From the NCBI GenBank assembly GCA_047921075.1, contig JBLRWS010000006.1, positions 7,479-71,478 of the forward strand: a stretch of DNA of 64,000 bases. Reading direction: 5' to 3'. Origin of the DNA: JBLRWS01 sp047921075. Its GTDB lineage: Bacteria; Bacteroidota; Rhodothermia; Balneolales; Balneolaceae. The position numbers and the translations under genes are program-made. Below the pieces are notes generated by a model, which worked only from the letters and a program-made list of their open reading frames with translations, was not told the origin of the DNA and made no database searches. Positions 8,827 through 17,649 of the stretch are shown here, piece by piece (the first letter of the stretch is position 1; each line of letters begins with the position of its first letter).

Positions 8827-8860
8827 AAACGGAACACGTTATCCTCTACACATCACCAAA

Positions 8861-8868
8861 TAGCAATC
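8861..8868 (+). repeat. TAGCAATC motif, copy 2 (gap before ftsW)
   Basis: TAGCAATC lies in the 131-base gap between murD and the first ATG of ftsW. Eight bases further on, at 8877, an ATA is in frame with ftsW. Confidence 0.45.
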
Positions 8869-8957
8869 TCAGCTCCATACTCGGCACCAGCCAGGAAGAT
8901 CTCGAAACCAAAGGACGCCGCAGCGACCGCGTACTTCTTGTATGCGTAATTCTGCTG

Positions 8958-10034
8958 ATGATGGTAGGCACGCTGGCGGTCTACTCATCCATCGCCTACT
9001 TTGCGCAGGCGCACGGAACCACAGCGGGATCGCTCGCCACCGGCCACATCATCAAGCTGGGAATTGCCTTTTTTGTGATGCTGATCGTTTCCAAGATCGA
9101 ATACACACACATCGCCAAATTCAGCCGAATTGCCGTAGTCATCAGCTGGGTGCTGCTCATTGCCACCATGCTCTATGGTGATATGGTGTTCGGCGCACGG
9201 CGCTCCCTCTCGCTGGGCGGGTTTTCCTTCCAGCCCTCCTCCTTTGCGGCCGTAGCACTCATTATCCATCTCGCAGTATTGATCTCTGAAAAGCAGGAGT
9301 ATATCAAAGATTTTAAACGCTCCTTTTTACCCGTGATGGTATGGACTACCGTCACTTGTCTGCTGATTGCCGTCGAAGATTTTAGCAGTGCGGCACTGCT
9401 GATGGGAATTGCCCTTTTCATGATGTTTGTTGGACGCATGAGCCTGTTGCAAATATCCGCCATTGTACTGATCGGCCTGCTGGGCGGCACAGCCCTGGTG
9501 ATGAGTTCGCAGCAGCGCCAGAGCCGGGTGGTACAGTATGTGCAGCAGATTACCCACATCAACAACAGCAATTTTGAATCGGCGGCCGGCTATCAGGCGC
9601 AACAGGCGCATATTGCTGTGGCACAGGGCGGTCTTTTTGGTGTAGGCATCGGTAAAAGTACGCAGCGCGATTTTCTCCCCGCCCCGTATAACGATTTTAT
9701 TTTTGCCATTATCGCAGAGGAGTATGGCCTGGTGGGGTCGGGCCTGCTGCTGTTTCTTTTTGTGATGATCCTGTTTCGGGGCTTTGCATTCATTGCCCGA
9801 AACGCCCGCGATTTGCTGGGCACCCTCATCGCTGTCGGAGCCACACTGATGATTACCCTCTACGGATTTGTAAATGCGGCCGTGGCTACCGGGCTGTTCC
9901 CTGTAACCGGCCTCCCCATGCCGTTTATCAGTTATGGTGGCACCAGCATGCTCTTTGCCGGTTTGATGATCGGCCTGCTGATGAACGTATCGAAGCATAA
10001 CCGCGCGCAATCCAAACAGTTTTATATCGGATGA
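8958..10034 (+). CDS. ftsW: FtsW, lipid II polymerase / SEDS glycosyltransferase (start uncertain)
   Basis: A SEDS-family membrane protein that polymerises septal peptidoglycan with FtsI. Visible family marks are FGARRSLSLGGFSFQPSS, the NNSNFESAAGYQAQQAHIA loop, GKSTQRDFLPAPYNDFIFA and the closing PMPFISYGGTS. From the first ATG (8958) the protein has 358 residues and begins in the middle of its first membrane helix. The frame stays open back to 8820 and encodes a typical cytoplasmic lead-in (GRRSDRVLLVCVILL), yet it has no in-frame ATG, GTG or TTG. The true start is therefore either a rare codon (ATA at 8877 or ATC at 8841) or obscured by a sequence error. The gene overlaps murG by four bases. 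Confidence 0.88.
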   Translation: MMVGTLAVYSSIAYFAQAHGTTAGSLATGHIIKLGIAFFVMLIVSKIEYTHIAKFSRIAVVISWVLLIATMLYGDMVFGARRSLSLGGFSFQPSSFAAVALIIHLAVLISEKQEYIKDFKRSFLPVMVWTTVTCLLIAVEDFSSAALLMGIALFMMFVGRMSLLQISAIVLIGLLGGTALVMSSQQRQSRVVQYVQQITHINNSNFESAAGYQAQQAHIAVAQGGLFGVGIGKSTQRDFLPAPYNDFIFAIIAEEYGLVGSGLLLFLFVMILFRGFAFIARNARDLLGTLIAVGATLMITLYGFVNAAVATGLFPVTGLPMPFISYGGTSMLFAGLMIGLLMNVSKHNRAQSKQFYIG

Positions 10035-11194
10035 TGACGTACGCAGCGCACATATCGCCCTCCAAAGCGGCCGAAGATACACGGCCACTGCGTTTTCTGC
10101 TGGCAGCCGGAGGCACCGGCGGGCACGTCTACCCCGCCATTTCTATAGCGGATGCACTGCTCAGTGAGCTGCCTGATGCAAAGATTCTTTTTGTGGGCAC
10201 CCGCGATCGTATGGAGTGGGAAACCGTTCCAAAGGCAGGGTATGAGATCAAAAGTATATGGATCAGCGGGTTTCACCGGCGGCTTACTCCACAAAACCTG
10301 CTCTTCCCGCTCAAGCTGGTGGTAAGCCTGATACAAAGTCTGGCCATTTTAATCCGCTTCCGGCCCGATGCGGTCATTAGCTGTGGCGGTTTTGCTTCCG
10401 GCCCGATTGGGTGGGTTGCGGCCAGAATGGGTATTCCGCTCTTTTTACAGGAGCAGAACAGCTATCCGGGTGTAACCAACCGCATGCTGGCTGCGCATGC
10501 TCAAACGATTTTTACCGCTTTTGATGAAGCGGCCAATCACCTGCCAAAAGAGAAAATTGAACGCACCGGCAACCCGATTCGTAATCAAATTACAGATATG
10601 CCCAGGGAAGAAGCGGCCGCTCATTTCTCATTTGATGCTTCCGCCCCAACTCTACTGATACTCGGCGGAAGCGGCGGAGCACGCGCCATCAATGACGCCC
10701 TTCGCGACACGCTCGACACGCTCCATAACGAACTGGGCCTGCAGCTGCTATGGCAGTGCGGACCCGGTTATCTGGATGGGCTGCTGGCTGCCATTGATGT
10801 TTCTCGGTATCCAAATCTGCGGCTCACCGGGTATATCGATACGATGGCGGCTGCGTACGGTACGGCCGATCTGGTACTGACCCGCGCGGGCGCCGGAACC
10901 TGCAGCGAACTGCTTGCGGCCGGCAAAGCCTCCATTCTCGTTCCTTCACCCAACGTGGCAGGCGATCATCAGGCAAAAAATGCCGATGCCATGGAGCAGG
11001 GAGGCGCATCACTGCGCATTGCAGAGACCGAACTGGCTGCCGCCCTGCCACAGCAACTGCGGGAACTGCTAAACAATCCCGACACCATCCGGCAGATGGA
11101 GCATCGCGCAAGGGCGATGGCCAGGCCCGATGCTTCGGCAACCATTGCAAAACGAATTTTAACGGTTTTAGAGACAAACAGAACCAATGAGTAA
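10031..11194 (+). CDS. murG: UDP-N-acetylglucosamine--lipid I N-acetylglucosaminyltransferase MurG
   Basis: A 387-residue GT-B fold enzyme on the inner face of the membrane that converts lipid I to lipid II. It shows the N-terminal AAGGTGGHVYPA loop (near 25-36), the FLQEQNSYPG donor region (near 140), the ILGGSGGARAIND motif opening the C-terminal domain and the TRAGAGTCSELLAAGK UDP-GlcNAc binding segment. Two adjacent ATGs (10031, 10034) are possible; the first overlaps the ftsW stop as ATGA. It overlaps murC by eight bases. Confidence 0.95.
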   Translation: MMTYAAHISPSKAAEDTRPLRFLLAAGGTGGHVYPAISIADALLSELPDAKILFVGTRDRMEWETVPKAGYEIKSIWISGFHRRLTPQNLLFPLKLVVSLIQSLAILIRFRPDAVISCGGFASGPIGWVAARMGIPLFLQEQNSYPGVTNRMLAAHAQTIFTAFDEAANHLPKEKIERTGNPIRNQITDMPREEAAAHFSFDASAPTLLILGGSGGARAINDALRDTLDTLHNELGLQLLWQCGPGYLDGLLAAIDVSRYPNLRLTGYIDTMAAAYGTADLVLTRAGAGTCSELLAAGKASILVPSPNVAGDHQAKNADAMEQGGASLRIAETELAAALPQQLRELLNNPDTIRQMEHRARAMARPDASATIAKRILTVLETNRTNE

Positions 11195-12599
11195 ACGTAT
11201 TCAAACACAACCCGTTTTTGGCCGCACCAAGCATATCCATATGGTGGGTATTGGAGGGATTGGCATGAGCGGTATTGCAGAAATTTTACTTCTGCGCGGA
11301 TATAAAGTCACCGGCTCCGATCAGAATGTGAGCAGCACCACCGAACGGTTGCAAGAGCTCGGTGCTACGGTATTTACCGGCCATGATGCCGCCCATATTG
11401 AAGGAGCTGATGTGGTTGTATACACCAGCGCGATAAAAGCCACCGAAAATGTAGAGACGATTGCTGCCATCAAACAGCAAATTCCCACCATTAAGCGATC
11501 AGAGATGCTGGCTGAGCTGATGCGCATGAAATACGGCATTGGCATTGCCGGAACGCATGGCAAAACCACCACCACTACACTGACCGGACAGGTGATACAG
11601 GCCGGCAGCTTCGACCCTACCATAATTGTAGGCGGCCGTGTGCACAGCTTCGACAAAACCAACGCGGTAGTCGGAAGGGGAGACATCATTATTGTGGAAG
11701 CCGATGAGTACGATCGCACCTTCCTTCAGCTCTCTCCCTCCATGGCCGTTATTACCAACATCGAAGCCGAGCACCTCGATATTTATGAGGATCTGGACGA
11801 TGTAAAATCGGCCTTTATCGAGTTTGCAAACAAAGTGCCGTTTTATGGCGTGGTGATTGTGTGCCTCGACGATACCAACGTGCGAAGTATTTTACCCGAC
11901 ATCAAACGGCGTACCATCACTTACGGCTTTACGCCTCAGGCACAAATTCGGGCGGTAAACGTCTCTCAAAAAGAGTTTACAAGCACCTTTACCGTGCTGC
12001 ACGAAGACAACATTCTGGGCGAAGTAAGCCTCGAGGCACCGGGCGAGCACAACATCAAAAACGCCCTTGCAGCAATTGCCGTTGGCCTGGAACTGGGCAT
12101 GGATTTCAAAGAGGTGTGCAGCGGGCTCAAGGAGTTCAAAGGGGTATTCCGGCGCTTTCAGCCCAAATACGACCGCAACGATGTACTGGTTATTGACGAT
12201 TACGCACACCACCCCACCGAGGTACAGGCTACCATCAGCGGTGCCAAGCGGGGTTGGGCCGGACGGCGAATTGTAGCGGTATTTCAGCCCCATCTCTATT
12301 CCCGTACACGTGACATGTATCAGGAATTTGGCCTCTCCTTTTTTGATGCCGAACTACTGGTGGTTACCGATGTATACCCTTCGCGAGAGAAACCTATTGA
12401 GGGCGTGAACGGCAAACTCATTGCCGATACTGCCGCAACCTACGGCCACCGCCATGTGCATTATGTAAAAGATAAAACCGACCTGCCCGCCAAGCTGAAT
12501 GAGATTGTGGAGCCGGGAGATATCGTCATCACCATGGGTGCCGGCGATATTTACAAATACAACGAACAGTTTGTAGAGATTTTGAACAATCGAAAATGA
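11187..12599 (+). CDS. murC: UDP-N-acetylmuramate--L-alanine ligase MurC
   Basis: A 470-residue Mur ligase that attaches L-alanine to UDP-MurNAc, the first peptide step of peptidoglycan synthesis. It has the HMVGIGGIGMSGIAE nucleotide loop (near 18-32), the ATP P-loop GTHGKTTT (near 117), the EADEYDRTFL motif and DDYAHHPTE (near 337). It starts inside the last codons of murG and ends with an ATGA overlap into ftsQ. Confidence 0.96.
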   Translation: MSKRIQTQPVFGRTKHIHMVGIGGIGMSGIAEILLLRGYKVTGSDQNVSSTTERLQELGATVFTGHDAAHIEGADVVVYTSAIKATENVETIAAIKQQIPTIKRSEMLAELMRMKYGIGIAGTHGKTTTTTLTGQVIQAGSFDPTIIVGGRVHSFDKTNAVVGRGDIIIVEADEYDRTFLQLSPSMAVITNIEAEHLDIYEDLDDVKSAFIEFANKVPFYGVVIVCLDDTNVRSILPDIKRRTITYGFTPQAQIRAVNVSQKEFTSTFTVLHEDNILGEVSLEAPGEHNIKNALAAIAVGLELGMDFKEVCSGLKEFKGVFRRFQPKYDRNDVLVIDDYAHHPTEVQATISGAKRGWAGRRIVAVFQPHLYSRTRDMYQEFGLSFFDAELLVVTDVYPSREKPIEGVNGKLIADTAATYGHRHVHYVKDKTDLPAKLNEIVEPGDIVITMGAGDIYKYNEQFVEILNNRK

Positions 12600-13339
12600 G
12601 TAAACCCTTTTTCCATATCGCACAGGATGTAAAAACAGCAGGCGGGTTCGCAGCCGTAATCTTGCTGCTTGGCCTGGCCATATTGTGGGGCGTATACACC
12701 GAGCAGCAGACGGTGCTTACCGACGTGGAGTTCCGGAATGCAGAGTTTACCGATGAGGAAGCTCTGCTATCGGCGTTTGCAAGCCCGGTTGGGTTGATGG
12801 CGGATAGTGTCGATTACAGCGCTATTGTAAATGGGCTTCGCTCACTGCCCTCCGTAAAGGATGTGTCGCTGCACATGGGACGGCGCGGACGGCTTACCGT
12901 TAACGTTGAAGAGCGGGAACCGCTGGCATTGCTGATGGAACAGCGCACTCCGATGTATGTGGATGGCGATGGCGTGGCACTGCCTGCACTCCTTGGCAAA
13001 TCGGTAGACGTTCCCCTGCTGTACGGTTTTCGGGCACCGGCAGCCGGCGATACCATTAAAGCACCGGCGTTCGAGGATGTAGGACGATTTTTACACGATG
13101 CAAAGCAACATCCGTTTGCATGGGCCACCATTAGCGAAGTGGGCTGGAATCCCACAGACGGTGTGTTTGCCCTGAACTATGACAGCAGTGTAAAGCTGGT
13201 ATTTGGCAGCGGCAATTATGCTCAAAAATTCAGCAACTGGGAAGCGTTCAACCGTCAGGTAGTATCCCATAAAGGGTTCGACGCCTTCCATACCATCGAT
13301 CTGAGGTTTCGCGATCAGATTGTGGCAAAAGAATTATAA
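12596..13339 (+). CDS. ftsQ: FtsQ-like cell division protein
   Basis: A 247-residue single-pass membrane protein: short N-terminal tail, membrane segment near 16-35, then a POTRA-like region (VEFRNAEFTDEEALLSAF, about 42-115) and a beta domain with VNVEEREPLALL, where the ERxPxA pattern is common to FtsQ/DivIB. It would link FtsL/FtsB to FtsW/FtsI at the septum. The call rests on this pattern and on the standard place between murC and ftsA. It overlaps murC by four bases. Confidence 0.85.
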   Translation: MSKPFFHIAQDVKTAGGFAAVILLLGLAILWGVYTEQQTVLTDVEFRNAEFTDEEALLSAFASPVGLMADSVDYSAIVNGLRSLPSVKDVSLHMGRRGRLTVNVEEREPLALLMEQRTPMYVDGDGVALPALLGKSVDVPLLYGFRAPAAGDTIKAPAFEDVGRFLHDAKQHPFAWATISEVGWNPTDGVFALNYDSSVKLVFGSGNYAQKFSNWEAFNRQVVSHKGFDAFHTIDLRFRDQIVAKEL

Positions 13340-13348
13340 CCAACACGA

Positions 13349-13358
13349 TTTAGCAATC
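13349..13358 (+). repeat. TTTAGCAATC motif, copy 3 (gap before ftsA)
   Basis: TTTAGCAATC sits in the 45-base gap between ftsQ and ftsA, ending 26 bases before the ftsA ATG. Confidence 0.5.
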
Positions 13359-13384
13359 GACAAACAAGTAGAACAGGCAACGAT

Positions 13385-14647
13385 ATGGTACAAGAAAACG
13401 AACGAATAGTAGTAGGCTTAGACATCGGCACCACAAAAATTTGTGCTGTGGTAGCGTCCATCAACGAGCAAAACCGCATCCATATTCTGGGTGTGGGCAA
13501 GGCCAAAAGCGACGGATTAAACCGTGGTGTAGTGGTAAACATCGACAAAACGGTAAACGCCATCAAAAGCGCCGTAGAACAAGCCGAACTGGCTTCCGGC
13601 ATTCAGGTCAACTCTGTAAATGTGGGCATCGCCGGCGATCACATCCGCAGCATCCGCAGCAAAGGGGTCATTACGATCAACAATCGCGATAAAGAGATTA
13701 CAGTAAAAGATGTGGAGCGGCTGCTGGAAGATTGCCAGCGCATCATGCTCCCCCCCGATCAGCAGATTATTCACGTCATTCCTCAGGAATTTGTAGTGGA
13801 TGGACAGGACGGCATCAGCGATCCGGTAGGCATGAGCGGTGTGCGGATGGAAGCCGAAGTGCATATTATCACCGGGCTGGTTACGGCCGCTAAAAACCTG
13901 TACCGATGTGTAGAACGCGCCGGTTACGAGGTGGCAGACATTATTCTGGAACCGCTGGCAAGCTCATATGCCGTTCTGGACGATGAGGAAAAGGAAGCCG
14001 GTGTGGTTCTGGTGGACATTGGCGGCGGCACAACCGATCTGGCCGTTTTTCAGAGCAATACGATCCGACATACGGCTGTCATTGCCATAGCCGGTAAAAA
14101 AGTGACGGATGATATCCGCATGGGGCTGAGTGTGCTGGACGATCAGGCCGAAAAACTGAAACATCAATACGGCGAATCGTTCGTGGATTTGATCGAGGAT
14201 GATGAGTCGATCACCATTCCGGGCATTGCCGGGCGCCCGCCAAAAGAGATCACAAAAAGTACCCTGGCCCGCATCATTCAGGCGCGGATGGAAGAGATTA
14301 TGGAAATCGTTGCCATCGAAATTACCCGCAGCGGCTACTCCGATTCGCTCAGTGCTGGCATTGTCATTACCGGCGGCGGATCACTGATTAAGAACGTCTG
14401 TCCCCTGGCCAACGAGGTGCTTGGGATGGATGCAAAAATTGGCCGGCCGCTGGGACTTGCCGGTGGATTAACCGAAGAGGTAGACAGCCCCATCTACGCA
14501 ACCAGCGTGGGACTGGTGCTGCATGCACTCCGCACAGGCGACCGAACCGAACCGATGACCGGCACCGGTGGCGGAGCAGAAGCATCGTTCGACGCTGTAA
14601 TGAGCAAGTTTACCGAACGGATGAAAAACTGGTTCAAAGAACTTTAG
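13385..14647 (+). CDS. ftsA: Cell division protein FtsA
   Basis: A 420-residue actin-like ATPase that tethers FtsZ to the membrane. The phosphate-1 loop GLDIGTTKICAV is near 11-22, the 1C subdomain follows (about 85-165), the phosphate-2 loop VLVDIGGGTTDLAVF near 212-226 and the adenosine motif ITGGGSLI near 326. The last 15 residues (FTERMKNWFKEL) form an amphipathic helix suited to membrane binding. A 45-base gap carrying a TTTAGCAATC motif precedes it. Its stop codon lies inside another copy of the same motif. Confidence 0.96.
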   Translation: MVQENERIVVGLDIGTTKICAVVASINEQNRIHILGVGKAKSDGLNRGVVVNIDKTVNAIKSAVEQAELASGIQVNSVNVGIAGDHIRSIRSKGVITINNRDKEITVKDVERLLEDCQRIMLPPDQQIIHVIPQEFVVDGQDGISDPVGMSGVRMEAEVHIITGLVTAAKNLYRCVERAGYEVADIILEPLASSYAVLDDEEKEAGVVLVDIGGGTTDLAVFQSNTIRHTAVIAIAGKKVTDDIRMGLSVLDDQAEKLKHQYGESFVDLIEDDESITIPGIAGRPPKEITKSTLARIIQARMEEIMEIVAIEITRSGYSDSLSAGIVITGGGSLIKNVCPLANEVLGMDAKIGRPLGLAGGLTEEVDSPIYATSVGLVLHALRTGDRTEPMTGTGGGAEASFDAVMSKFTERMKNWFKEL

Positions 14648-14653
14648 CAATCG
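14644..14653 (+). repeat. TTTAGCAATC motif, copy 4 (spanning the ftsA stop codon)
   Basis: The TAG stop of ftsA (14645-14647) is part of this 10-base copy. It is directly followed by the ftsA-ftsZ gap. Confidence 0.5.
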
Positions 14654-14664
14654 AAACCGCTAAG

Positions 14665-14682
14665 CCGGGTGCTCGCATCCGG
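14665..14682 (+). other. Hairpin in the ftsA-ftsZ gap
   Basis: CCGGGTG (14665-14671) pairs with CATCCGG (14676-14682), one G-U pair included, around a CTCG tetraloop. There is no U-tract, so it is more likely an RNA stability or processing element than a terminator. Confidence 0.4.
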
Positions 14683-14742
14683 CCGGAGCAAACCATCAGT
14701 ACAACCAACACAACAACACGTATTCAACAAGCAATCTACAGA

Positions 14743-14750
14743 TAGCAATC
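14743..14750 (+). repeat. TAGCAATC motif, copy 5 (ftsZ leader)
   Basis: TAGCAATC ends 18 bases before the ftsZ ATG and just upstream of its Shine-Dalgarno-like TAGGAG. A partial copy, AAGCAATC, is at 14729-14736. Confidence 0.5.
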
Positions 14751-14768
14751 AAACTTTAGGAGTTCATT

Positions 14769-16094
14769 ATGGACAATCTTACAACACGCTTTAGCTTTGA
14801 CGAAAAAGGTCAGGATAATGCAAAAATAAAGGTCATTGGCGTTGGCGGCGGCGGCGGTAATGCCATCAACAATATGATCCGCAAAGGGCTCGACAGTGTC
14901 GAGTATATCGCAATCAATACCGATTCGCAGGCACTTAAGAACAATGCCGCAGACTTTTCCATACAGGTAGGCACCAACCTGACTTCCGGCCTTGGAGCCG
15001 GCGCACGGCCCGAAATAGGCCGCGAAGCCGTAGAAGAAAATCGACATGAACTTGACGAAGCCGTCGATTCGGCCGATATGATCTTTATCACAGCCGGTAT
15101 GGGTGGAGGAACCGGAACCGGGGGAGCTCCCGTGGTAGCCGGCATCGCCAAGCGGAAGGGAATTCTTACCGTGGGCGTGGTTACCACTCCGTTCCAATGC
15201 GAAGGAAAAGTGCGTATGAAATATGCACTGGAAGGGATTACCGAGCTCAAGAAAAACTGCGATACCGTGATCGTGATTCCAAACGAACGGCTGCTCGATA
15301 TATCCGACGAGAATACATCTCTGGTAGAAGCGTTTGAGATGGCCAACGAGGTGCTGTACAACGCTACCCGCGGTATTTCAGATCTGATTCTGATGCCCGG
15401 CCTGATCAACCTCGACTTTGCCGATGTGCGCACCACGATGATTGAAGGTGGCGCGGCCATTATGGGCTCGGCTACGGCCAGCGGCCCCGACCGTGCAGAG
15501 ATAGCCGCACGAGAAGCGATTAACTCTCCCCTGCTTGATGGCGTAAGCATACGCGGAGCCCGGAATGTGCTGGTAAACATCTCTGCCGGCGGAAACCTGG
15601 GAATGCGGGAAACCAACACGGCAACCAGCATCATCCAGCAGGAGGCCGGAGAGGATGCAGAAATCATCATGGGTACAGTTCTGGATGAGGCATTCGACGA
15701 TGAGATCTGTGTGACAGTAATCGCAACCGGGTTCGACCTGAGCGACGACCGAACACAGGCCAAGATCGCTCCAAAAGCGGCCGAAAAGGGTACACTTCAA
15801 ACCAAAACCTCCTCGCTGCCCAAGCCGCAGGACATCAGCCGGGCATACAAAAGTGCCGACAGCCAGTTCTACAAAGGGGAAAACAACCTTAAAAACCTCG
15901 ACTCTCCCGCCATCCATCGCCGCGATCTGAAGTATATCCGCTCGCGACAGGATGAGGTGGTGGATGATGAAATCGAAACCCCGCGTGAACAGAAACGAGA
16001 AGCAAGTTCTAACACCTTTCTGAGCAATCGCGAAGAACGGATCGACAAGCACGATACCGACCAGCCTGCATTTCTCCGAAAAATCATGGACTAA
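14769..16094 (+). CDS. ftsZ: Cell division protein FtsZ
   Basis: A 441-residue tubulin-like GTPase that builds the division ring. The GTP-binding tubulin signature GMGGGTGTG is at 110-118, the N-terminal VIGVGGGGGNAINNM loop at 22-36 and the synergy-loop region NLDFADVRTTM near 215. A disordered linker (about 320-425) leads to the C-terminal peptide DQPAFLRKIMD, the expected FtsA-docking tail. Unlike most genes here it has a good Shine-Dalgarno sequence (AGGAG, eight bases before ATG). The 121-base gap before it holds a hairpin and repeated TAGCAATC motifs, suggesting separate control of FtsZ level. Confidence 0.97.
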   Translation: MDNLTTRFSFDEKGQDNAKIKVIGVGGGGGNAINNMIRKGLDSVEYIAINTDSQALKNNAADFSIQVGTNLTSGLGAGARPEIGREAVEENRHELDEAVDSADMIFITAGMGGGTGTGGAPVVAGIAKRKGILTVGVVTTPFQCEGKVRMKYALEGITELKKNCDTVIVIPNERLLDISDENTSLVEAFEMANEVLYNATRGISDLILMPGLINLDFADVRTTMIEGGAAIMGSATASGPDRAEIAAREAINSPLLDGVSIRGARNVLVNISAGGNLGMRETNTATSIIQQEAGEDAEIIMGTVLDEAFDDEICVTVIATGFDLSDDRTQAKIAPKAAEKGTLQTKTSSLPKPQDISRAYKSADSQFYKGENNLKNLDSPAIHRRDLKYIRSRQDEVVDDEIETPREQKREASSNTFLSNREERIDKHDTDQPAFLRKIMD

Positions 16095-16136
16095 CGCAAA
16101 GATTGCAAACGCTGTAGAATGCTATAAATATACAGA

Positions 16137-16210
16137 TAGCCGGGTATGACTGTATCCGGACTATAGATTGCTAAATCAAAAAGGGGTTTCTGTGAAAGGA
16201 AGCCCCTTTT
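16137..16210 (+). terminator. Hairpin plus rho-independent terminator after ftsZ
   Basis: A first stem (16137-16165, ATAG/CTAT with CGGGTA/TATCCG) is followed by a strong one: AAAAGGGG (16179-16186) pairs with CCCCTTTT (16203-16210), extended inward by further pairs, and then CTTTTT. This closes the dcw cluster. An inverted copy of TTTAGCAATC lies between the two stems. Confidence 0.75.
16166..16175 (-). repeat. TTTAGCAATC motif, copy 6 (inverted, after ftsZ)
   Basis: GATTGCTAAA on the plus strand is the exact reverse complement of TTTAGCAATC, placed just before the terminator stem of ftsZ. Confidence 0.45.
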
Positions 16211-16330
16211 CTTTTTGGGATTTGTTTCTGATCCAATAAGGCGACTATACCCTGCCAAAATCGATACTACGAATGCGTGCAAAACAGCTCCTCTATTCAT
16301 CGTACGTGCCATTCCAAAACGGATCAACAT

Positions 16331-16361
16331 AAAAAAAGCCGACAACCCAATGGCTGCCGGC
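16331..16361 (-). terminator. Rho-independent terminator of the susCD pair
   Basis: On the minus strand GCCGGCAGCC (16361-16352) pairs with GGTTGTCGGC (16347-16338), two G-U pairs included, followed by seven Ts. It lies 20 bases past the SusD stop codon. Confidence 0.75.
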
Positions 16362-16381
16362 CTTAAACGGTATTCCTCAAG

Positions 16382-17617
16382 TTAGATATTCGGGTTGTTG
16401 TTTCGTTCTATATCCGGAAGCGGCATGCAGCGCTGATCGCCGTAGGTATCGTTCTGGTCGCGATATTGGCTTCCGGGTGTCGGACTCAGCGGCAGATCGT
16501 ACCGGGTTAAATCGTAGAGGGTGTGCGACTCGAGGAAAAACTCCCGAATACGCTCTTCCACGACCTGATCGAAGATCTCCTCTTCATCGTTGCTGGAGAA
16601 CGCCGGCAACCCGTGCTCTGCCCGCAACTCGTTGATGATGTTCACTGCGGTTTGTCCGCCTTCTGCTTCAGCACGAATCAGTTTGGCTTCTGCAGCGCGT
16701 GCCAGTGGAATCGGGGTACCAAAACCACCGTACTTGGTCGTGATAAACACCTCGGTACCGGCACTGTTTACGCCGTCAAACTCGACCGGTACGCGAGGGT
16801 CAGGCTCGCCTTCAACCTCCAAATCGCGATAACCGGGGTTAACCGTAACCGACTGACCGTTGAATTGCGCAAAGATCCGGTTGTTGCGCCGGCCTGACTC
16901 TGCTGATGCGCTCACATCAAAACGGAATCCATCGGGCACGGCACTAACCGCATTTGCCGCCGGGCCGGTCTGGCCCAAATTGAGCAATGCCCGGCCCAGG
17001 CCAACACTGGCCATATGGAGGATATCCGTTTCACCGGCTGATTGGGCCGCGGTGATGGCACGGTTAAACCGGTCTACAGCGCGGTTAAACACGTCCTCCC
17101 GTGGTATTTCAGGGCCAAGGTCAAACGCGGCCGTACAGAACGCCTCACCCATCAGAAGATGGCTGTAGCCGCTGTAAGCCGCAGCACGGGCAATCAGAGC
17201 GGTTCGATTTTGAACCTGCTGATCGGTCCATCCATCCAATCTTCGCAACGCATCATCGGCTGCAAAGCGCGCGGTGGAAAGTGGTGAGTAAACACCAAAA
17301 TCAGCCGCATTTACATACCGCGTACTTGCCGGGCGGATGCGCCGCTGATCGACCTCCCAGCGGGCGGCCGTAAATGTGGCGTCGCCCAGTTCGTTTCCAA
17401 AAATAGCACTGGTAAGCACATACCCCTGAAACGCGAATTCAAAATCGGAGGCAGCGCCGGTTACAATAAGTTCAGCCAGTTCCGGGTTTTCCAGATCTTC
17501 GGCAGATACAAAGGAAGGTGTATCCACATCCAGAAGGCTGTCGCACGATACGAACAGCAGCAAGGCAACACCAACGGCCATGCACTGTTGTAAAAAAGTA
17601 GGAGTTGTTGATTTCAT
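16382..17617 (-). CDS. RagB/SusD family outer-membrane nutrient-binding lipoprotein
   Basis: An outer-membrane lipoprotein that caps the SusC channel and captures ligands. The start at 17617 is chosen because GAGGA stands five bases before it and it begins a clean lipoprotein signal (LLLFVSC, lipid-bearing Cys25); an ATG at 17650 overlaps the SusC stop as TGATG and would add 11 residues. The mature part is helical and TPR-like (STARFAADDALRRL near 105, RAAAYSGYSHLLMGEAF near 150) and ends with a SusD-like IREFFLESHTLYDLTRYDLP tail. At 411 residues it is shorter than most SusD proteins (about 500). No carbohydrate-active enzyme is nearby, so the ligand cannot be named. Confidence 0.85.
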   Translation of the reverse strand: MKSTTPTFLQQCMAVGVALLLFVSCDSLLDVDTPSFVSAEDLENPELAELIVTGAASDFEFAFQGYVLTSAIFGNELGDATFTAARWEVDQRRIRPASTRYVNAADFGVYSPLSTARFAADDALRRLDGWTDQQVQNRTALIARAAAYSGYSHLLMGEAFCTAAFDLGPEIPREDVFNRAVDRFNRAITAAQSAGETDILHMASVGLGRALLNLGQTGPAANAVSAVPDGFRFDVSASAESGRRNNRIFAQFNGQSVTVNPGYRDLEVEGEPDPRVPVEFDGVNSAGTEVFITTKYGGFGTPIPLARAAEAKLIRAEAEGGQTAVNIINELRAEHGLPAFSSNDEEEIFDQVVEERIREFFLESHTLYDLTRYDLPLSPTPGSQYRDQNDTYGDQRCMPLPDIERNNNPNI

Positions 17618-17649
17618 AGTAGTCCTCATATTTCTTTTATGATCCGTCA

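Noticed and set aside
14810..15763. 317-residue open frame antisense to ftsZ
   Set aside because: It lies wholly inside ftsZ, is rich in Ser, Pro and Ile as expected for an antisense shadow, and matches no family.
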